From positions 310,001 to 374,000 of the forward strand of contig OZ025790.1 of assembly GCA_964019425.1 (NCBI GenBank): a stretch of DNA of 64,000 nt, written 5' to 3'. Shown in pieces: positions 9,064-19,410 of this stretch. The translations under genes were made by a program, and so were the position numbers. Positions within the stretch are counted from its first letter, which is position 1. Every line of letters starts with the position of its first letter. The notes beneath the pieces were generated by a model. It was not told where the DNA came from and made no database searches. It was given only the letters and a program-made list of their open reading frames with translations. Origin of the DNA: Flectonema sp. DT1601 (lineage: Eukaryota; Euglenozoa; Diplonemea; Diplonemida; Diplonemidae).

Positions 9064-9323
9064 TGTTTCCCATCTACTTTTTATTTTCTATTAGTTCTGG
9101 TCAGAAACTCCTGGGCAGCAAGAAGGAAAGCAGTTTAGTACTTCTGGGTGTTTGGCATCACCCCCCATAGTGAGCAAGTACAACAGGTAGCATTGGTAGT
9201 CTGTTGATCCTGAGTGATCCCAGCTACAGTTTTGTTTTACTTTCTTTTTTTTAGAAGAAGATCAGGACATCCAAGCACTGCTGGATAGTTGCTGAATGCA
9301 GGGCCTGCCTGTGGCATTATAAT

Positions 9324-9405
9324 CGACTATGTCGATTAATTTCTATTTTCCGTCCTGGTCAAGACGCTAAACTGATTGTTATTTCTCTAAAAATAAATAA
9401 AAAGA

Positions 9406-9445
<40 letters not shown>

Positions 9446-9462
9446 ATAAACAATGTTATCAT
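9324..9462 (+). repeat. Single array unit between C and an inverted LINE tail
   Basis: One plus-orientation unit (CGACTATGTCGATTAATTTC through the A run to AACAATGTTATCAT). It is cut in the hairpin CAATG-TTAT-CATTG by the minus-oriented LINE tail that begins at 9463. Confidence 0.7.
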
Positions 9463-9740
9463 GAATTTCGATAAAGTGGGAAGTAACGGACTGGGAGCTT
9501 TTGGCTCCTGCCCTATTCCCGATGTAAACTTTCTTTTTATTTTTTATTTTTTTTAACAGGCCCAAAGGGCGACAATGATGGTTGCTGACCAAGGAATAAT
9601 ATTCAAATGAATTTTCGTTTCAAAGAAACGAACAGAATTAAGAGAGAGGCAGAGAAAAAAAAGAAAAAAAAGAAAGTAAAGTAAAAAAGAAAAAAAATAT
9701 GAAGAGGAAATAATCAAACATGAAAAAAAAAAAAAAATAT
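9463..9740 (-). mobile_element. 5'-truncated LINE tail, minus orientation
   Basis: Reverse complement of the tail: starts GAATTTCGATAAAGTGGG, includes the terminal hairpin and the GTTTC-TTT-GAAAC hairpin, and fades out in A-rich sequence near 9740. About 275 bp. Its 3' end abuts an array hairpin loop. Confidence 0.8.
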
Positions 9741-9767
9741 ATATATATCATACTTGTACCCCTTTAA

Positions 9768-9975
9768 AGGGGAATTAAAAATTAAAGCGGAAATAAAGGG
9801 CTTTTAATATTAAAGGGCTTTTAATTAATTCCCCTTTATTTTCCAATTTAATGAAATAAAGGGGAATTAAAGGGGATTTAATGAATTAAAGGGCCCTTTA
9901 TTTTAAAATTAAAGGGGATTTAATTCCCCTTTAATTTGGAAAAATAAAAATAAAGGGCTTTTAATGGTTTTTATT
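9768..9975. repeat. Cluster of TTAAAGGGG/CCCCTTTAA palindromes
   Basis: Begins with the perfect palindrome CCCCTTTAAAGGGG (about 9770). It goes on with a dozen TTAAAGGG or CCCTTTAA blocks in both orientations, including ATTAAAGGGGA-TTTAAT-TCCCCTTTAAT and AAAGGGCCCTTT. The region could fold into several alternative hairpins. It resembles a foldback element or MITE core, but no target duplication was found. Confidence 0.6.
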
Positions 9976-9983
9976 TAAAAAAA

Positions 9984-10060
9984 AAATCCTCCACCAGGAC
10001 TCGAACCTGCAGCCTAGCGAATGCAAATCCACAATCATACCAGTGGACAACCAGCGTCAC
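9984..10060 (-). ncRNA. tRNA-like pseudogene or tRNA-derived sequence
   Basis: On the minus strand TGGTTGTCCACTGG (box-A-like) is followed about 35 nt later by GGTTCGAGTCC, an exact box B, with a GCAGG-TTCGAGT-CCTGG T-arm (4 of 5 pairs). A T run typical of a polymerase III terminator follows GGAGGA. The acceptor stem does not pair (5' GTGACGC against 3' TGGAGGA) and the anticodon arm is poor. It is therefore not a working tRNA; a SINE head or decayed tRNA fits. Confidence 0.35.
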
Positions 10061-11610
10061 TTAAAAAAGTTTTTTTTTAATTTTCTTTCCTATATTCTTA
10101 TTGCGGGAATTATCCTTGCAAGGAATTTCTCCTCAAAAATCGTTATTTCACAAGATTCTTCTCCCACAAAAATAATTCCTGATCAAGGAAAATTTTTTAC
10201 TGGGGGTTTCCTTTGGTGATCTGGTAAGGAATTATTATTGTGAGGAATTTTTTTTTTGGAAATTTTTTTTTCAGCAAAAATTCTTGAGTTCCTCACAAGA
10301 ATTTCGGCACGAGGTATTAAGTTGCTCGACCTTCGCTGTTTTTTTCGATACGTGATTAGTCCGTTAGAGGACTGTCGGTGTGAAAGGAAAGAAAGTCGGA
10401 ACGGTGGCCAAAGATTAGTGAGTTGACTGAGTTGGTCAGTTACCAGCATGGTAGCTAGCGGTTTCCTTATGATGTTAAATATCGTTATGATGATATAGTT
10501 GTATTTTACAAATCAAACTCAAACGCCCCCCTTCCTGGTGTTCGTCTTGGTGATTAATTCACAGTTGAATAACTCGATTCCGTACTGCACTGAATGACAA
10601 CACGGAAAAAAGAGATGTGTATGCAGCTGAGAGGAATCGTAACTTCAAGTGCTTTTGCATTCTGAAGATTGCAATGGATGATAATTAAATCTGTCAGTGA
10701 GTATCAATTGGTGGGTAGACCACCGAAGTTACTGTGAACAAACCAGCGTGTCCAAAGCAGGCGTTCGTCTTGTATTTTACGTATAAAATCCAACAGTTAA
10801 CCCCCTTCAAGTTTTCAAGACAATATAATTATTAATTAAATACTCATGGGTTTTATAAAAAACTGTTGCGGTTACATAAGCAAGTGGTGCTCAACTATGT
10901 TCACGTGGTATTTATTTATCTGCAGTCATTTACTACGCTGCCGCTGACAGTCAAGATTGTCAGAGAAATACCTGGTCAATTTGACTTGACATCATTTTTT
11001 CTCGCAATTTTAAAATAAAAACTTTCTCCTCTCTTTAGGCTATTACTACAAACTTTATTTTCAATCTCTCAAGACAAAAGCTTATGTGGGAACAATTAGA
11101 CAGGAGCATGATATCCAAAAGTTACATGTCTGAAATCATGGAGAATACATTCTTTCGGAGTTGCTTTAACCAGTAGAATCAGATGCGTGGTCCGTTCCGG
11201 TAGGACTCCCTTCTTACGAATGTGTGGTGCCTCGTGTTAGCGCTTTGGATAGTAATAACCATTGGCGGCGACTATGCACGGGGTGGCCAGTGGGTTTAAT
11301 GAGGTTGTTGTGTAATCCCCTTCCATGGCTCTGTTTCGGCATGCTGGAAAGCGAAGCTCTGAAGTTTACTTCAGGTTAGTCTTGTAAGCCTATCCTTCCG
11401 GTTCAGTTCTCGGCTTGGTTGATTCCCTCGATCGTCCCATCCAGGAGTTTGTGTGCATGGTGAGGCCCTCTGGAAACCCAGCCCAGCACAAGACACCAGG
11501 CTCACGGCGAAGATTGGACCCGAAAGTAACCTTGCGTTCTGTTCTGTTGGCAAGCTCTCTGGCTGAGTGCGTTCGAAGTGAGTGGAATTGCTAGTTTGTT
11601 GGGTTATGTT
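10061..11610. other. Unique sequence, no confident gene; weak exon-like pieces near 11325-11566
   Basis: GGAATT/AAGGAA-rich sequence to 10300, then mixed-composition sequence without a long frame. At 11325 an ATG opens MALFRHAGKRSSEVYF. Removing GT-AG candidates at 11375-11444 and 11460-11499 would join it in frame to TAKIGPESNLAFCSVGKLSG and a TGA at 11564-11566. This is suggestive only; the unspliced frame from 11457 is also open for about 46 codons. No RNA gene was recognised. Confidence 0.2.
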
Positions 11611-11910
11611 CGTAGCAGCTTCACGGTGACGGCGGCCTTATTGAGAATTATCCCTCGTTGTTACATGTTGAAAGTTGCAGGTTAACTGTGGCTGATGCAC
11701 GTAATGGTTGGGTTCTCAAGACTGGTTGCTTGCTAATGTGAATGCTGACGTTCGAACTGTTATTCGTAGCAGCTTCACGGTGACGGCGGCCTTATTGAGA
11801 ATTATCCCTGGTTGTTACATGTTGAAAGTTGCAGGTTAACTGTGGCTGATGCACGTAATGGTTGGGTTCTCAAGACTGGTTGCTTGCTAATGTGAATGCT
11901 GACGTTCGAA
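11611..11910 (+). repeat. 154-bp tandem duplication
   Basis: CGTAGCAGCTTCACGGTGAC through GACGTTCGAA occurs at 11611-11756 and again at 11765-11910, period 154, with one difference (CCCTCGTTG against CCCTGGTTG). The second copy ends exactly at the 3' end of the minus-oriented LINE (GAATTCGATAGAG), so duplication and insertion may be linked. Confidence 0.9.
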
Positions 11911-12096
11911 TTCGATAGAGTGGGAAGTAACGGACTGGGAGCTTTTGGCTCCTGCCCTATTCCCGATGTAAACTTTCTTTTTATTTTTTTTTTTTTTAAC
12001 AGGCCCAGAGGGCGACAATGACTGTTGCTGACCAAGGAATAATATTCAAATGAATTTTCGTTTCAAAGAAACGAACAGAATTAAGAGAGAGGCAGA

Positions 12097-12130
<34 letters not shown>

Positions 12131-12335
12131 GAAAAAAAAAAAAAAAAATATGAAGAGGAAATAATCAAACATGAAAAAAATAAAAAAAAAAATAAAATAT
12201 AAATAAAAAACGTTGTATGAAAAAGGAAAAAAAAGAAGAAAAAAAAAAAAAAGACCAGAAAAGGAAAGAGAAAATGAAAAGGTATAATATTATTGTGGGG
12301 ATATGAGGATAGCAGGGAGATGCTCTTTTTTTTTT
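11908..12335 (-). repeat. Conserved LINE 3' tail (inverted)
   Basis: The ~400-bp tail ends in the structured terminus. It includes the GGAGC-CAAAA-GCTCC hairpin, GGGCGACAATGACTGTTGCT, the GTTTC hairpin, and the GAGCATCTCCC junction with the array. Confidence 0.85.
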
Positions 12336-12459
12336 TTTTTTTTTTATTTATTATTTAAAAAAAAGGAAACAATCAGTTTAGCGTCTCGATCGGGACGGAA
12401 AATAGAAATTAATCGACATAGTCGATCGATAGAAAAAAAAACAATGATAACATTGTTTA

Positions 12460-12494
<35 letters not shown>

Positions 12495-14190
12495 CTTTTA
12501 ATTATTTTAAAGAAAAAACAATCAGTTTAGCGTCTTGACCAGGACGGAAAATAGAAAGTGATCGACATAGTCGATCGATAAAAAAACAATGATAACATTG
12601 TTTATTCTTTTTTTTTTTTTTTTTAAATTCTTATTATTTATTTTTTAAAGAAAAAAAAACGGAAAATAAAAATTAGTCGACAAAGTCGAACGATAAAAAA
12701 AAAACAATGATAGCATTGTTTATTCTTTTTTTTTTTGTTTTTTTTTTATATTCTTTTTTATTAATTTTGAAAAAAAAAACAATCAGTTTAGCGTCTTGAC
12801 CAGGACGGAAAATAGAAAGTAATCGACATAGTCGATCGATAAAAAAACAATGATAACATTGTTTAATCTTTTTTTTTTTTTTTTAAATTCTTTTTATTTA
12901 TTTTTTAAAGAAAAAAAAACGGAAAGTAGAAATTAGTCGACAAAGTCGAACGGTAAAAAAACAATGATAACATTGTTTATTCTTTTTTTTTATTTTTTTT
13001 ATATTTTTTTTTTAATTAATTTTGAAAAAAAAAAAAATCAGTTTAGCGTCTTGACCAGGACGGAAAATAGAAAGCGATCGACATAGTCGATCGATAAGAA
13101 AACAATGATAATATTGTTTATTCTTTTTTTTTATTTTAAATTCTTTTTATTTATTTTTTAAAGAAAAAAAAAACGGAAAATAGAAATTAGTCGACAAAGT
13201 CGAACGATAAAAAAAAAACAATGATAACATTGTTTATTCTTTTTTTGTATTTTTTTTATATTCTTTTTTATTAATTTTGAAAAAAAAAAAAAAACAATCA
13301 GTTTAGCGTCTTGACCAGGACGGAAAATAGAAAGTAATCGACATAGTCGATCGATAAAAAAAACAATGATAACATTGTTTATTCTTTTTTTTTTTTTTTT
13401 TTAAATTCTTTTTATTTATTTTTTAAAAAGAAAAAAAAACGGAAAATAGAAATTAGTCAACAAAGTCGAACGGTAAAAAAACAATGATAACATTGTTTAT
13501 TCTTTTTTTTTTTTTTTTTTAAATTCTTTTTATTTATTTTTTAAAAAGAAAAAAAAACGGAAAATAGAAATTAGTCAACAAAGTCGAACGATAAAAAAAA
13601 AACAATGATAACATTGTTTATTCTTTTTTTTTTATTTTTTTTAAATTCTTTTTTATTAATTTTGAAAAAAAAACAATCAGTTTAGCGTCTTGACCAGGAC
13701 GGAAAATAGAAAGTGATCGACATAGTCGATCGATAAAAAAACAATGATAACATTGTTTATTCTTTTTTTTTATTTTAAATTCTTTTTATTTATTTTTTAA
13801 AGAAAAAAAAAGGAAAATAGAAATTAGTCGACAAAGTCGAACGATGAAAAAAAACAATGATAACATTGTTTATTCTTTTGTTTATTCTTTTTTTTATTCT
13901 TTTTTATTAATTTTGAAAAAAAAAAACAATCAGTTTAGCGTCTTGACCAGGACGGAAAATAGAAAGTAATCGACATAGTCGATCGATAAAAAAAACAATG
14001 ATAACATTGTTTATTCTTTTTTTTATTTTTTTTTTTATATTCTTTTTTATTAATTTTGAAAAAAAAAAAAAAAACAATCAGTTTAGCGTCTTGACCAGGA
14101 CGGAAAATAGAAAGTAATCGACATAGTCGATCGATAAAAATACAATGATAACATTGTTTAATCTTTTATAATTTTTTATTTTTTTTTTTG
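12336..14190 (-). repeat. Distal 3'-region array, minus orientation, about 14 units
   Basis: Units begin or end at CAATGATAACATTG and alternate between a long type, which carries CAGTTTAGCGTCTTGACCAG and CATAGTCGATCGAT, and a short type, which lacks the CAGTTTAGCG segment and has CAAAGTCGAACGAT. Each unit has a T-rich tract (A-rich in element orientation). Confidence 0.9.
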
Positions 14191-14403
14191 TTTTAAAAAA
14201 AAAAAAAAAAAAAAAACAAGCGGAATTGATCATAATGGGTGGTAGGGGTTGTTATAACTTCGTTTGAAAATTCTTCTTTTTTGATTTCTTTTTTTTTTTC
14301 TTTTTACAGGAGTTAAGATCACTTTCAGGAGACAACACATTAACAAGAGCAGCAAGCAGAGTTGACACTATCAATTCAAATTTGAAATACCGGGAATTAA
14401 TTT

Positions 14404-14515
14404 ACAAGGAGGTATCTCAAGTGACTTGGTATCTCTAGCGTGTCGGTATCTCTGGAGTGCTGGTATCTCGTATGTGCGTTGGTATCTCATGAGTGATGGT
14501 ATCTCTTGTGCATTA
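14404..14515 (-). repeat. GGTATCTC minisatellite in the LINE 3' region
   Basis: Six GGTATCTC cores spaced 16-20 bp apart with variable spacers. The same six-core cluster occurs in forward orientation in the full copy (51481-51582), so it is a conserved part of the element. Confidence 0.85.
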
Positions 14516-14822
14516 GAGAAACGAAAAAGAATGTCATGACCATGACGGAAGAATTGAGGAATTGAGTTAACATGTTCAATTTAACTTATTTAAACTTTTT
14601 TTTTTTTTTTAACAGACCGTAACTATTTGAAAATAAAATGTAGATGGGAAACAGTGAAAAGTAAAATGGATGATAAAATTAAATGAGAAATATGACATAA
14701 CAGACCAGATAGAGAGTATTAAAAGGAAATTGAAAAGGAAAAGAGAAACTAGGTTAACACTTATTTAAAATTAAGACCGGTTAGTCAGTTTAAGGTCTTG
14801 ACTAGGACCAACAAAAAAGAAA

Positions 14823-15660
14823 GAAAAAAAAATTAACGATCAAGCTGAGCTGATCTTGTTTTTATTACAAATAGGGGAGCGGGAGGGATGGAAGGAATAG
14901 AGGAAAAGAAAAGAAAAGGTTGATCAATTGGATCTGATCGTCGAGAAGAAGAAATTATTTTAAAGGTTGATCGGTATAGCCGATCGTTGAGAAAAATAAA
15001 CAGATATAAATACAATCAGTTTAAATTAAAAAAAGAAAAAAAAGATTAACGATCAAGCTGAGCTGATCTTGTTTTTATTACAAATAGGGGAGCGGGAGGG
15101 ATGGAAGGAATAGAGGAAAAAAAAAGAAAAGGTTGATCAATTGGATCTGATCGTCGAGAAGAAGAAATTATTTTAAAGGTTGATCGGTATAGCCGATCGT
15201 TGAGAAAAATAAACAGATATAAATACAATCAGTTTAAATTAAAAAAAGAAAAAAAGATTAACGATCAAGCTGAGCTGATCTTGTTTTTATTACAAATAGG
15301 GGAGCGGGAGGGATGGAAGGAATAGAGGAAAAAAAAAAGAAAAGGTTGATCAATTGGATCTGATCGTCGAGAAGAAGAAATTATTTTAAAGGTTGATCGG
15401 TATAGCCGATCGTCGAGAGAAATAAACAGATATAAATACAATCAGTTTAAATTAAAAAAAGAAAAAAAGATTAACGATCAAGCTGAGCTGATCCTGTTTT
15501 TATTTAAAATTAGGGGAGCGGGAGGGATGGAAGGAATAAAGGAAAAAAAAAAAAAAAAAAAGGTCGATCAATTGGATCTGATCGTCGAGAAGAAGAAAAC
15601 AATTATTTATAAAAAAAAATGGTCGGTATAGCCGATCGTTGAGAAAAGAACAGATATAAA
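14823..15660 (-). repeat. Proximal 3'-region array, four ~213-bp units
   Basis: Each unit contains AACGATCAAGCTGAGCTGAT, GGGGAGCGGGAGGGATGG, TTGATCAATTGGATCTGATC and the hairpin GATCGG-TATA-CCGATC-like GGTATAGCCGATCG. The first two are almost identical; the fourth is more diverged. The full copy has only two. Confidence 0.9.
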
Positions 15661-16174
15661 TACAATCGGTTTTGGTGATCGACGAGTGGAGCGATCACTT
15701 GACAAGAAGGAAAAAGAAAGGACCGATTAATTGGGGCTTTGATTGTATTCCCAAGGCATGTTTTTTTTTTTTTTTTTTTTTATTATTCATTTACATTATT
15801 ATTTTTTTTTTTTTTTTTAAATTAATAATCACATTTTGTTCAAAAATATTTCATATTAGAGTAAAAGAAAAAGAAAAAAAGAAATAAGAGAAAAAAAAAA
15901 AAAAAAAAAAACCATTGCTGGCCCCCTCACCACTCATAGAGGATGAGGAGGCCAGTAAGGCGTCACTCAAATCTATGCCAAGCCTTGGGAACTTGGATTG
16001 GGGTTTAGACCATTTATAATTAACAATTAACAATTAACAATTAACCTGATTAACGTTATGATCTGACGGACATAAACATATCGATAAAATAATACAAACA
16101 AAAACGAACAATAAATAATAAATAAGCTAAAAAACTAAATAAACAAAGTGATGTGAAAGTAAGGAAAAAGAGAA
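15661..16174 (-). other. Unique part of the LINE 3' untranslated region
   Basis: Collinear with 50271-50760 of the full copy. It includes long T and A homopolymers, GCTGGCCCCCTCACCACTC and a short AATTAAC repeat at about 16018-16045 just downstream of the stop codon. Confidence 0.8.
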
Positions 16175-16497
16175 TTACAAGGGGGTGGAGTCACCGTGAA
16201 CGTCATCAGCAGAACATCTCCTTCGATTGTAACGATATCTTGATGGAGGGGTTCGTTTTTTCAGAGTTGAACGCTCAGACTTTCTCGGCGGAGTTTCATT
16301 TTCCTCATGTTCTTCTGTGTCTGGCGGACTCAAACCTTCTGCCCATGAAGCTAATTGGAACTTCAGGGCCGCAATTTGAGACCGTGCCAAGGCGAGTTGA
16401 GCATTTAAATCGCTCGCCAGTCCCGTTAACATCATGGATTGCTCAAGCTGCTCTGCGTGAGTTGTACACCGTTGGTGATTCAGCTCCGAGAGGCGAA
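16175..16497 (-). pseudogene. 3' end of LINE ORF (coiled-coil C-terminus), 5'-truncated
   Basis: About 107 codons ending at TAA (16177-16175), in frame with the last part of the full ORF (LSELNHQR to the end). It carries MMLTGLASDLNAQLALARSQ and the basic tail SRYRYNRRRC. No internal stops. The 5' end is cut at 16497, where plus-oriented N-terminal sequence begins. Confidence 0.85.
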
Positions 16498-16975
16498 TAA
16501 AAGGCAGATCACAGGTATTGCTTGTGTTTCACAGGCAGGTGATATCCACCCCTTCTGTTTGATTGTACCTGGCAAAACTACTCGCAGTCAACCAAAGCTA
16601 TCTCCTAATCTTCAGGGCAAATGTTTTATATTATCCTCTGGTTCAACAAACCATTTTGCCAATAAACAACAAAAAAAAAAAGAAACACCGGGCCGGCGGT
16701 GTCATAAAGATACTGGCAACCATCTCTCAGCCAACCCAGCCCCCGAGGCTTTGCAAGAGGCTATTTCGAGATCGGCTCTGGATGGGGATAAAACTTTAGT
16801 AGCCAAATGTCCTTTATGTTTTGAGACATACCTCAAAGGTCCAGTTGCGCATTTTAGACGTAACTGTAAGTTTAGTAAGGAATTTAACCCCTATAAGTCA
16901 CGTTTTCCCCCATCTACCCACTCCCAAGTTAAAGATTGTTACCACTTACCTTGTCCAGATTGTGGTAAGCTTTTC
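16498..16975 (+). pseudogene. LINE N-terminal fragment (zinc fingers), plus orientation
   Basis: An open frame of ~159 codons. Its second half equals the N-terminus of the full ORF: KKKETPGRRCHKDTGNHLSA, then first finger C-x2-C (KCPLCF) with H and C, and the start of the second finger (PCPDCGKLF), where it is cut by another LINE tail. Upstream of the shared Lys run it differs from the full copy and stays open (ACVSQAGDIHPFCLIVPGKT, then a Ser/Lys-rich stretch), so it may preserve an alternative or original N-terminus. There is still no ATG. With the minus piece to its left it forms a 5'-inversion structure. Confidence 0.75.
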
Positions 16976-17370
16976 GAATTTCGATAAGGTGGGAAGTAAC
17001 GGACTGGGAGCTTTTGGCTCCTGCCCTATTCCCGTTGTAAACTTTCTTTTTATTTTTATTTTTTTTAACAGGCCCAAAGGGCGACAATGATGGTTGCTGA
17101 CCAAGGAATAATATTCAAATGAATTTTCGTTTCAAAGAAACGAACAGAATTAAGAGAGAGGTAGAGAAAAAAAAAAAAAAAAAAAAAGAAAGAATAGAAA
17201 AAAATATGAAGAGGAAATAATCAAACATGAAAAAAAAAAAAAAAATAAAATAAAATATAAATAAAAACGTTGTATGAAAAAGGAAAAAAAAGAAAAAAAA
17301 AGACCAGAAAAGGAAAGAGAAAATGAAAAGGTATAATATTATTGTGGGGATATGAGGATAGCAGGGAGAT

Positions 17371-17408
<38 letters not shown>

Positions 17409-17802
17409 TATTTAAAAAAAGGAAACAATCAGTTTAGCGTCTCGATCAGGACGGAAAATAGAAATTAATCGACATAGTCGATCGATAGAAAAAAAACAAT
17501 GATAACATTGTTTATTCTTTTTTTTTTTTTTTTTTTTTTTTTAAATCCTTTTAATTATTTTAAAGAAAAAACAATCAGTTTAGCGTCCTGACCAGGACGG
17601 AAAATAGAAAGTAATCGACATAGTCGATCGATAAAAAAAAAACAATGATAACATTGTTTATTCCTTTTTTTTTTTTTTTTTTTTTTATTCTTTTTATTTA
17701 TTTTTAAAGAAAAAACAATCAGTTTAGCGTCCTGACCAGGACGGAAAATTGAAAGTGATCGACATAGTCGATCGATAAAAAAACAATGATAACATTGTTT
17801 AT

Positions 17803-17840
<38 letters not shown>

Positions 17841-19410
17841 CTTTTAATTATTTTTTAAAGAAAAAACAATCAGTTTAGCGTCTTGACCAGGACGGAAAAT
17901 AGAAAGTGATCGACATAGTCGATCGGTAAAAAACAATGATAACATTGTTTATTCTTTTTTTTTTTTTTTTTTTTTTTTAATCCTTTTTATTATTTTAAAG
18001 AAAAAACAATCAGTTTAGCGTCTTGACCAGGACGGAAAATAGAAAGTAATCGACATAGTCGATCGATAAAAAAAACAATGATAACATTGTTTATTCTTTT
18101 TTTTTATTTTAAAATCTTTTTATTTATTTTTTAAAGAAAAAAACTGAAAATAGAAATTAGTCGACAAAGTCGAACGATAAAAAAAACAATGATAACATTG
18201 TTTATTCTTTTTTTTTATTTTAAATTCTTTTTATTTATTTTTTAAAGAAAAGAAACGGAAAATAGAAATTAGTCCGATAAAAAAAAAAACAATGATAACA
18301 TTGTTTATTCTTTTTTTTTTATTTTAAATTCTTTTTATTTATTTTTTAAAGAAAAAAACTGAAAATAGAAATTAGTCGACAAAGTCGAACGATAAAAAAA
18401 AACAATGATAACATTGTTTATTCTTTTTTTTTATTTTAAAATCTTTTTATTTATTTTTTAAAGAAAAAAACTGAAAATAGAAATTAGTCGACAAAGTCGA
18501 ACGATAAAAAAAACAATGATAACATTGTTTATTCTTTTTTTTTATTTTAAATTCTTTTTATTTATTTTTTAAAGAAAAGAAACGGAAAATAGAAATTAGT
18601 CCGATAAAAAAAAAAACAATGATAACATTGTTTATTCTTTTTTTTATTTTTTTTTTTATATTCTTTTTTATTAATTTTGAAAAAAAAAAAAAAACAATCA
18701 GTTTAGCGTCTTGACCAGGACGGAAAATAGAAATTAGTCGACAAAGTCGAACGATAAAAAAAAACAATGATAACATTGTTTATTCTTTTTTTTATTTTTT
18801 TTCTTTTTTATTCTTTTTTATTAATTTTGAAAAAAAAAACAATCAGTTTAGCGTCTTGACCAGGACGGAAAATAGAAAGTAATCGACATAGTCGATCGAT
18901 AAGAAAACAATGATAACATTGTTTATTCTTTTTTTTTTAAATTCTTTTTATTTATTTTTTAAAGGAAAAAAAACGGAAAATAGAAATTAGTCGACAAAGT
19001 CGAACGATAAAAAAACAATGATAACATTGTTTATTCTTTTTTTTTTTTTTTTATTTCTCTTTATTTATAAAAAAAAAACAATCAGTTTAGCGTCTTGACC
19101 AGGACGGAAAATAGAAAGTGATCGACATAGTCGATCGATAAAAAAACAATGATAACATTGTTTATTCTTTTTTTTTATTTTAAATTCTTTTTATTTATTT
19201 TTTAAAGAAAAAAAAACGGAAAATAGAAATTAGTCGACAAAGTCGAACGAAGAAAAAAAACAATGATAACATTGTTTATTCTTTTTTTTTATTTTAAAAT
19301 CTTTTTTATTTATTTTTTAAAGAAAAAAACTGAAAATAGAAATTAGTCGACAAAGTCGAACGATAAAAAAACAATGATAACATTGTTTATTCTTTTTTTT
19401 TTTTTTTTAT
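16976..19410 (-). mobile_element. 5'-truncated LINE copy, minus orientation (tail and array), inserted in the N-terminal fragment
   Basis: Begins at its 3' terminus (GAATTTCGATAAGGTGGG) directly after AAGCTTTTC of the zinc-finger sequence and continues through the tail (to about 17405) and about 15 array units. It ends where B sequence starts (TGAATAAGAAATTTGGG, 19411). Alternation of long and short units is less regular in the second half, where several short units follow one another. Confidence 0.8.

Larger units (their letters stand above)
6516..9323 (+). repeat. C repeat, old copy, interrupted by two LINE-derived insertions
   Basis: Matches the tandem C units at 59993-62973 over its whole ~1.35 kb with scattered substitutions. 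It is split by the insertion at 6807-7995 and by a LINE tail at 8785-9063, and it ends at GCATTATAAT (9323) where array sequence begins. C contains acceptor-like sites (TTTTCAG, TTTTTTTAG), short coding-like pieces, and a segment (TCTGTTCTGGTCTGTTACTT through GTTTCCCATCTAC) shared with the LINE 3' region at 51330-51420. Whether C is a duplicated gene fragment or another element is not clear. Confidence 0.7.
11908..16497 (-). mobile_element. 5'-truncated LINE copy, minus orientation (C-terminus plus full 3' region)
   Basis: Runs in reverse from the codon region for LSELNHQR (16497) through the stop (16177-16175) to the 3' terminus at 11908. It is collinear with 49950-55825 of the full copy: unique 3' sequence, ~213-bp repeats (four copies here against two), GGTATCTC minisatellite, distal array (fewer units) and tail. 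The coding part is nearly identical to the full copy, so the insertion is young. The upstream neighbour is a plus-oriented piece of the N-terminus. Confidence 0.85.

Noticed and set aside
10289-10310. AGAATTTCGGCACGAGG resembles an EcoRI cDNA-library adaptor (GAATTCGGCACGAGG).
   Set aside because: It has an extra T, lies inside continuous genomic sequence, and no vector or poly-A end adjoins it. Coincidence is more likely than contamination.
11200-11610. GC-richer segment considered as ribosomal RNA.
   Set aside because: No conserved rRNA words or extended helices could be recognised, and short splice-like pieces explain it no worse.
12336-14190. Regularly spaced repeats that could suggest a CRISPR array.
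   Set aside because: The sequence between conserved parts is A/T homopolymer, not unique spacers, the repeats run through the whole unit, and the context is eukaryotic.
15672-15887. Phe-rich and Lys-rich frames over homopolymers here and throughout the arrays.
   Set aside because: They translate poly-T or poly-A tracts and array units; no protein signal.
16018-16045. AATTAAC repeats as a telomere-like sequence.
   Set aside because: Only three to four short copies, found at the same place downstream of the LINE stop in both copies. It is part of the element's 3' region.
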